6,097 bases of DNA. Origin: Thermoplasmata archaeon (GTDB taxonomy: Archaea > Thermoplasmatota > Thermoplasmata > Lutacidiplasmatales > UBA184). The stretch lies in assembly GCA_030040035.1 (NCBI GenBank), contig JASHUJ010000041.1:1-6097 (forward strand), read 5' to 3'. The position numbers and the translations under genes are program-made. The notes beneath the pieces were generated by a model, which worked only from the letters and a program-made list of their open reading frames with translations, made no database searches and had not been told where the DNA came from. This document shows, in pieces, positions 4,472-6,097 of this stretch (its first letter is position 1; each line of letters starts with the position of its first letter).

Positions 4472-5385
4472 GAGCCCCGGGCCGGCGGCCGTTTCGGGCG
4501 GCGAGAGCTGGGGGGAGCGGGTGCGGCCACCGGACCCGGCTCGAGCAGCGAACGGAGGGTCTTCAGATCCTCGATGTATCGCTCGTAGTCCCGCTCGTCG
4601 AGCGGCGTCTCGAGGTAGCCCGGGACGCGGTCCCATCTCGGGTCCCGGACGACATGCCGGAACCCCTCGAGACCGATCGCCCCTTTGCCGATGTTCTCGT
4701 GCCGGTCGAGGTGCGAACCGAGAGCCCCCTTCGAATCGTTGAGGTGGAAGGCGCCCACGGTCGCCCGGCCGAGGACCCGATCGATCGAGTCGGCGAGCTC
4801 GGCGTACCCCACGTCGCTTCGGAAGTCGTTCCCCGCGGCGAAGAGGTGGCAGGTGTCCAGCGCCACGCCCAACCGGTCCGGCCGCTGGGCGATCGCCAGG
4901 ATCTCGGCGAGCTCCTCGAAGCGCGAACCGATGGCGGTGCCGGCGCCGGCGGCGTTCTCGAGGAGGATGCGGACCTTTCCTTCGGGCACCTCGCCCAGCG
5001 CGAACGTCAGGCCCTCGGCGATCTGGCGGCAGCCGGCCTCGACCCCCGATCCGGTGTGGGCCCCCGGATGGAAGATCAGGGCCGTGACCCCTAGCATCTC
5101 GGCGCGCTGGATCTCGTCCACGAAGGCCCGTTGGGCCCGCTTGAACATCCCCCGCTTGGGCGTCGCGAGGTTCAGGAGATAGCCGTGGTGCACGGCGGTC
5201 GCGCGCAGGTTTTCGGCCGTGACCGCCGCGCGGAAGGCCGCCGCGGCTTCGGGAGCGATGGGAGGACCGGCCCACATCTGGGGGCTCTTCGAAAAGATCT
5301 GGATCGCGTCGCACCCGATCCGCCGACCCTGGTGCGCCGCCTCGGCGAGACCCTTCGACACGCCGACGTGCGCGCCGAGCAGCAT
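4468..5385 (-). CDS. nfo: Endonuclease IV (AP endonuclease)
   Basis: A 305-residue apurinic/apyrimidinic endonuclease of the Nfo family, a TIM barrel with three zinc ions that cuts DNA 5' to abasic sites during base excision repair. It opens with LLGAHVGVSKGL and contains HHGYLLNLATP (66-76), IFHPGAHTG (104-112), LLENAAGAGTAIG (141-153), GVALDTCHLFAAG (173-185), FHLNDSKGALGSHLDRHENIG-K (213-234) and YLETP (257-261). All nine expected metal ligands can be placed: His66, His106, Glu143, Asp177, His180, His214, Asp227, His229 and Glu259, so it should be active. The last 22 residues (from about 284) are a proline- and arginine-rich tail not found in most family members and probably disordered, possibly helping DNA binding. 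The ATG at 5385 follows GGGAG with 5-nt spacing. It is the first gene of the nfo-tkt-tal cluster, 59 nt downstream of the 5S gene on the same strand. Confidence 0.96.
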   Translation of the reverse strand: MLLGAHVGVSKGLAEAAHQGRRIGCDAIQIFSKSPQMWAGPPIAPEAAAAFRAAVTAENLRATAVHHGYLLNLATPKRGMFKRAQRAFVDEIQRAEMLGVTALIFHPGAHTGSGVEAGCRQIAEGLTFALGEVPEGKVRILLENAAGAGTAIGSRFEELAEILAIAQRPDRLGVALDTCHLFAAGNDFRSDVGYAELADSIDRVLGRATVGAFHLNDSKGALGSHLDRHENIGKGAIGLEGFRHVVRDPRWDRVPGYLETPLDERDYERYIEDLKTLRSLLEPGPVAAPAPPSSRRPKRPPARGS

Positions 5386-5444
5386 GGGGGCTCCCTCTCC
5401 CCGGATTTCATTACGCTATCGCGCCGCCGAGATCCGGCCCCGGA

Positions 5445-5567
5445 GGCTGACAGCTTTCCGCGTTTCCCGTAGGCTCGCGCACTTCAGTACCGCGCGGAAC
5501 GCCAGTGGGCTTAACTTCCGGGTTCGGGATGGGACCGGGTGTTTCCCCACCGCTATGGCCGTCAGCC
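5445..5567 (-). rRNA. rrf: 5S ribosomal RNA
   Basis: Read on the minus strand this 123-nt segment has the universal 5S core: CCATAGCGG near the 5' end, then CCCATCCCGAACCCGGAAGT and TTAAGCCC, followed by TACTGAAGTGCGCGAGCC and TACGGGAAA. The ends pair: GGCTGACGGC at the 5' end (5567-5558) against GCTGTCAGCC at the 3' end (5454-5445), giving a 10-bp helix I with one G-U pair; this fixes both ends to within 1-2 nt. The RNA belongs to the large ribosomal subunit. No 23S or 16S gene lies next to it: a spacer and a thioesterase gene lie upstream and nfo lies downstream. It is therefore an unlinked 5S gene, as in Thermoplasmatota. Confidence 0.97.
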
Positions 5568-5588
5568 ACTCGGGGCGACGGAGGCGGT

Positions 5589-5597
5589 CTATTTAGA
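5589..5597 (-). promoter_or_regulatory. TATA box of the 5S rRNA gene
   Basis: On the minus strand the sequence is TCTAAATAG, a near-consensus archaeal TATA box in a GC-rich setting. Its centre (5593) is 26 nt before 5567, the base at which 5S helix I begins. The primary transcript would thus start at or within a base or two of the mature 5' end. Confidence 0.8.
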
Positions 5598-5794
5598 GTT
5601 GCGGTCCGCCGATGCGAGAAGCCCGCGGTCCGAGGCGTCCGAACGTCGCCGAAGGGGCCCGCGCGAGGGCGGAGGCCTCGCCCACCGGTCGGGAGATCCG
5701 CTGGCCGGGACGGGCTTTTCCCGGTGAGGCTCGACGAGGAGTGGCCCGTGAAGGGGCCCGCGACCCCCCTGCGCTCGGTCGCGCGTTGCTTCGC
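5598..5794. other. GC-rich spacer with no recognised gene
   Basis: This stretch of 197 nt lies between the thioesterase stop codon and the 5S promoter. Open frames cross it, but their translations are arginine- and proline-rich low-complexity sequence without family resemblance, as expected of GC-rich shadow frames. It contains a 13-nt direct repeat, GAAGGGGCCCGCG, at 5651-5663 and 5750-5762, and a short inverted repeat CCGGGA...TCCCGG near 5706-5725. I could not match it to a tRNA, SRP RNA or RNase P RNA. Confidence 0.4.
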
Positions 5795-6097
5795 CTAGCG
5801 GCCGTTGGAGCGGGCCGCCCCGGTCCGCGGCGTGGAATCCGAGGCGGACCAGATGTACCAAGTGCCCCGCGCCTGGCTCAGCCGGCGGCCCTCAGCGTCG
5901 AAGAGGTTCCCTTCGGCGAAGGCGATGTGCCGGCCGCGACGCAGGACCTCTCCCCGGGCCGTGAGCTCGTCCCCGAGCCGCGCGGCCCGAAGGAACTCGA
6001 CGTACAGCGAGGTCGTCGCGGTCGTCTCGCCCGTCCGGAGCAGGGAGACGACCGACGCGCCCATCGCCGTGTCGAGGATGGTCGCGTATACTCCACC
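5795..6097 (-). CDS. PaaI-type hotdog-fold thioesterase, C-terminal part
   Basis: The last 100 codons of a gene that begins beyond the right edge of the window. The visible protein starts GGVYATILDTAMGASVVSLL, the central hotdog helix with the 'G-G-x-x-A-T-x-L-D-T-A-M-G' motif of the 4HBT/PaaI family, where the aspartate is part of the acyl-CoA thioesterase active site. It continues TATTSLYVEFLRAARLGDEL, GEVLRRGRHIAFAEGNLFDA and GRRLSQARGTWYIW, the three strands of the hotdog sheet, and ends in a short polar tail. Members hydrolyse acyl- or aryl-CoA thioesters in the cytoplasm, usually as dimers of dimers; the substrate cannot be read from the sequence. An ATG at 6064 is in frame, but starting there would remove the conserved motif, so it is not the start. 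Nothing downstream on this strand is joined to it before the 5S promoter. Confidence 0.85.
   Translation of the reverse strand, partial: GGVYATILDTAMGASVVSLLRTGETTATTSLYVEFLRAARLGDELTARGEVLRRGRHIAFAEGNLFDAEGRRLSQARGTWYIWSASDSTPRTGAARSNGR

Noticed and set aside
3548..4588. 346-residue plus-strand open frame
   Set aside because: Antisense to the transketolase-like gene; biased Arg/Asp/Gly composition and no recognisable domain.
3497..5314. A single long open frame that could be read as a 605-residue protein including the transketolase-like region
   Set aside because: The portion upstream of 4471 is antisense-like arginine- and glycine-rich sequence lying over nfo in another frame. The nfo frame has clear catalytic motifs, and the ATG at 4471 gives a protein of normal family length.
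5651..5762. 13-nt direct repeat as a possible CRISPR or attachment site
   Set aside because: Only two copies of a GC-only motif in GC-rich DNA, with no regular spacing, no integrase gene and no cas genes.
5598..5794. tRNA, SRP RNA or RNase P RNA in the spacer
   Set aside because: I found no T-loop or anticodon-stem pattern, no SRP domain IV core and no RNase P conserved core, and the stretch is too short for the last two.
5505..5798. 97-residue plus-strand open frame overlapping 5S
   Set aside because: It begins inside the 5S rRNA gene on its antisense strand, and no protein family resemblance is visible.
5589..5861. 90-residue minus-strand open frame over the spacer upstream of 5S
   Set aside because: It overlaps the end of the thioesterase gene and runs through the 5S TATA box; composition is low-complexity and no family is recognised.

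Overview
The window looks like a high-GC archaeal chromosome segment, most plausibly from a euryarchaeal lineage of the Thermoplasmatota type. The archaeal evidence is an RpoK/Rpb6-type RNA polymerase subunit, a DUF357 gene joined to a translin/TRAX-family gene, a hexameric-type archaeal MTA phosphorylase, and archaeal TATA boxes about 26 nt before probable leaderless starts or an RNA 5' end. A lone 5S rRNA gene with its own promoter, not attached to a 23S gene, fits Thermoplasmatota, where rRNA genes are typically unlinked. The high GC and the M14 peptidase and DUF1801 genes, families common in bacteria, suggest a GC-rich environmental member with some acquired accessory genes. The lineage is inference only.

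Layout. At the left edge is the start of a zinc carboxypeptidase-like gene (minus, cut by the window), divergent from a DUF1801 gene (plus, 274-690). The promoter region they share carries an interrupted palindrome. Next comes rpoK (plus, about 783-1040) behind a clear TATA box. It converges, with a 7-nt gap, on a minus-strand operon read as DUF357 (2754-2470), translin/TRAX-like RNase (2498-1839) and mtnP (1842-1048). This operon has overlapping genes and its own TATA box.

Upstream of it, also on the minus strand, is a second cluster: nfo (endonuclease IV, 5385-4468), a transketolase C-terminal-half homologue (4471-3497) and transaldolase (3470-2826). Upstream of nfo lies the 5S rRNA (5567-5445, minus) with a well-placed TATA box. 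An approximately 200-nt spacer with no recognised gene follows, and a hotdog-fold thioesterase is cut by the right edge.

Function. The second cluster joins abasic-site DNA repair to sugar-phosphate metabolism. The transaldolase has the residues of a true transaldolase rather than fructose-6-phosphate aldolase. The transketolase-like protein is the most unusual item: its C-terminal domain is well kept, but the stretch that normally carries the ThDP-activating glutamate is replaced, and no N-terminal transketolase partner is next to it. The DUF357-translin-mtnP operon joins a putative C3PO-like RNase to methylthioadenosine salvage. I found no mobile elements, CRISPR arrays or defence systems.
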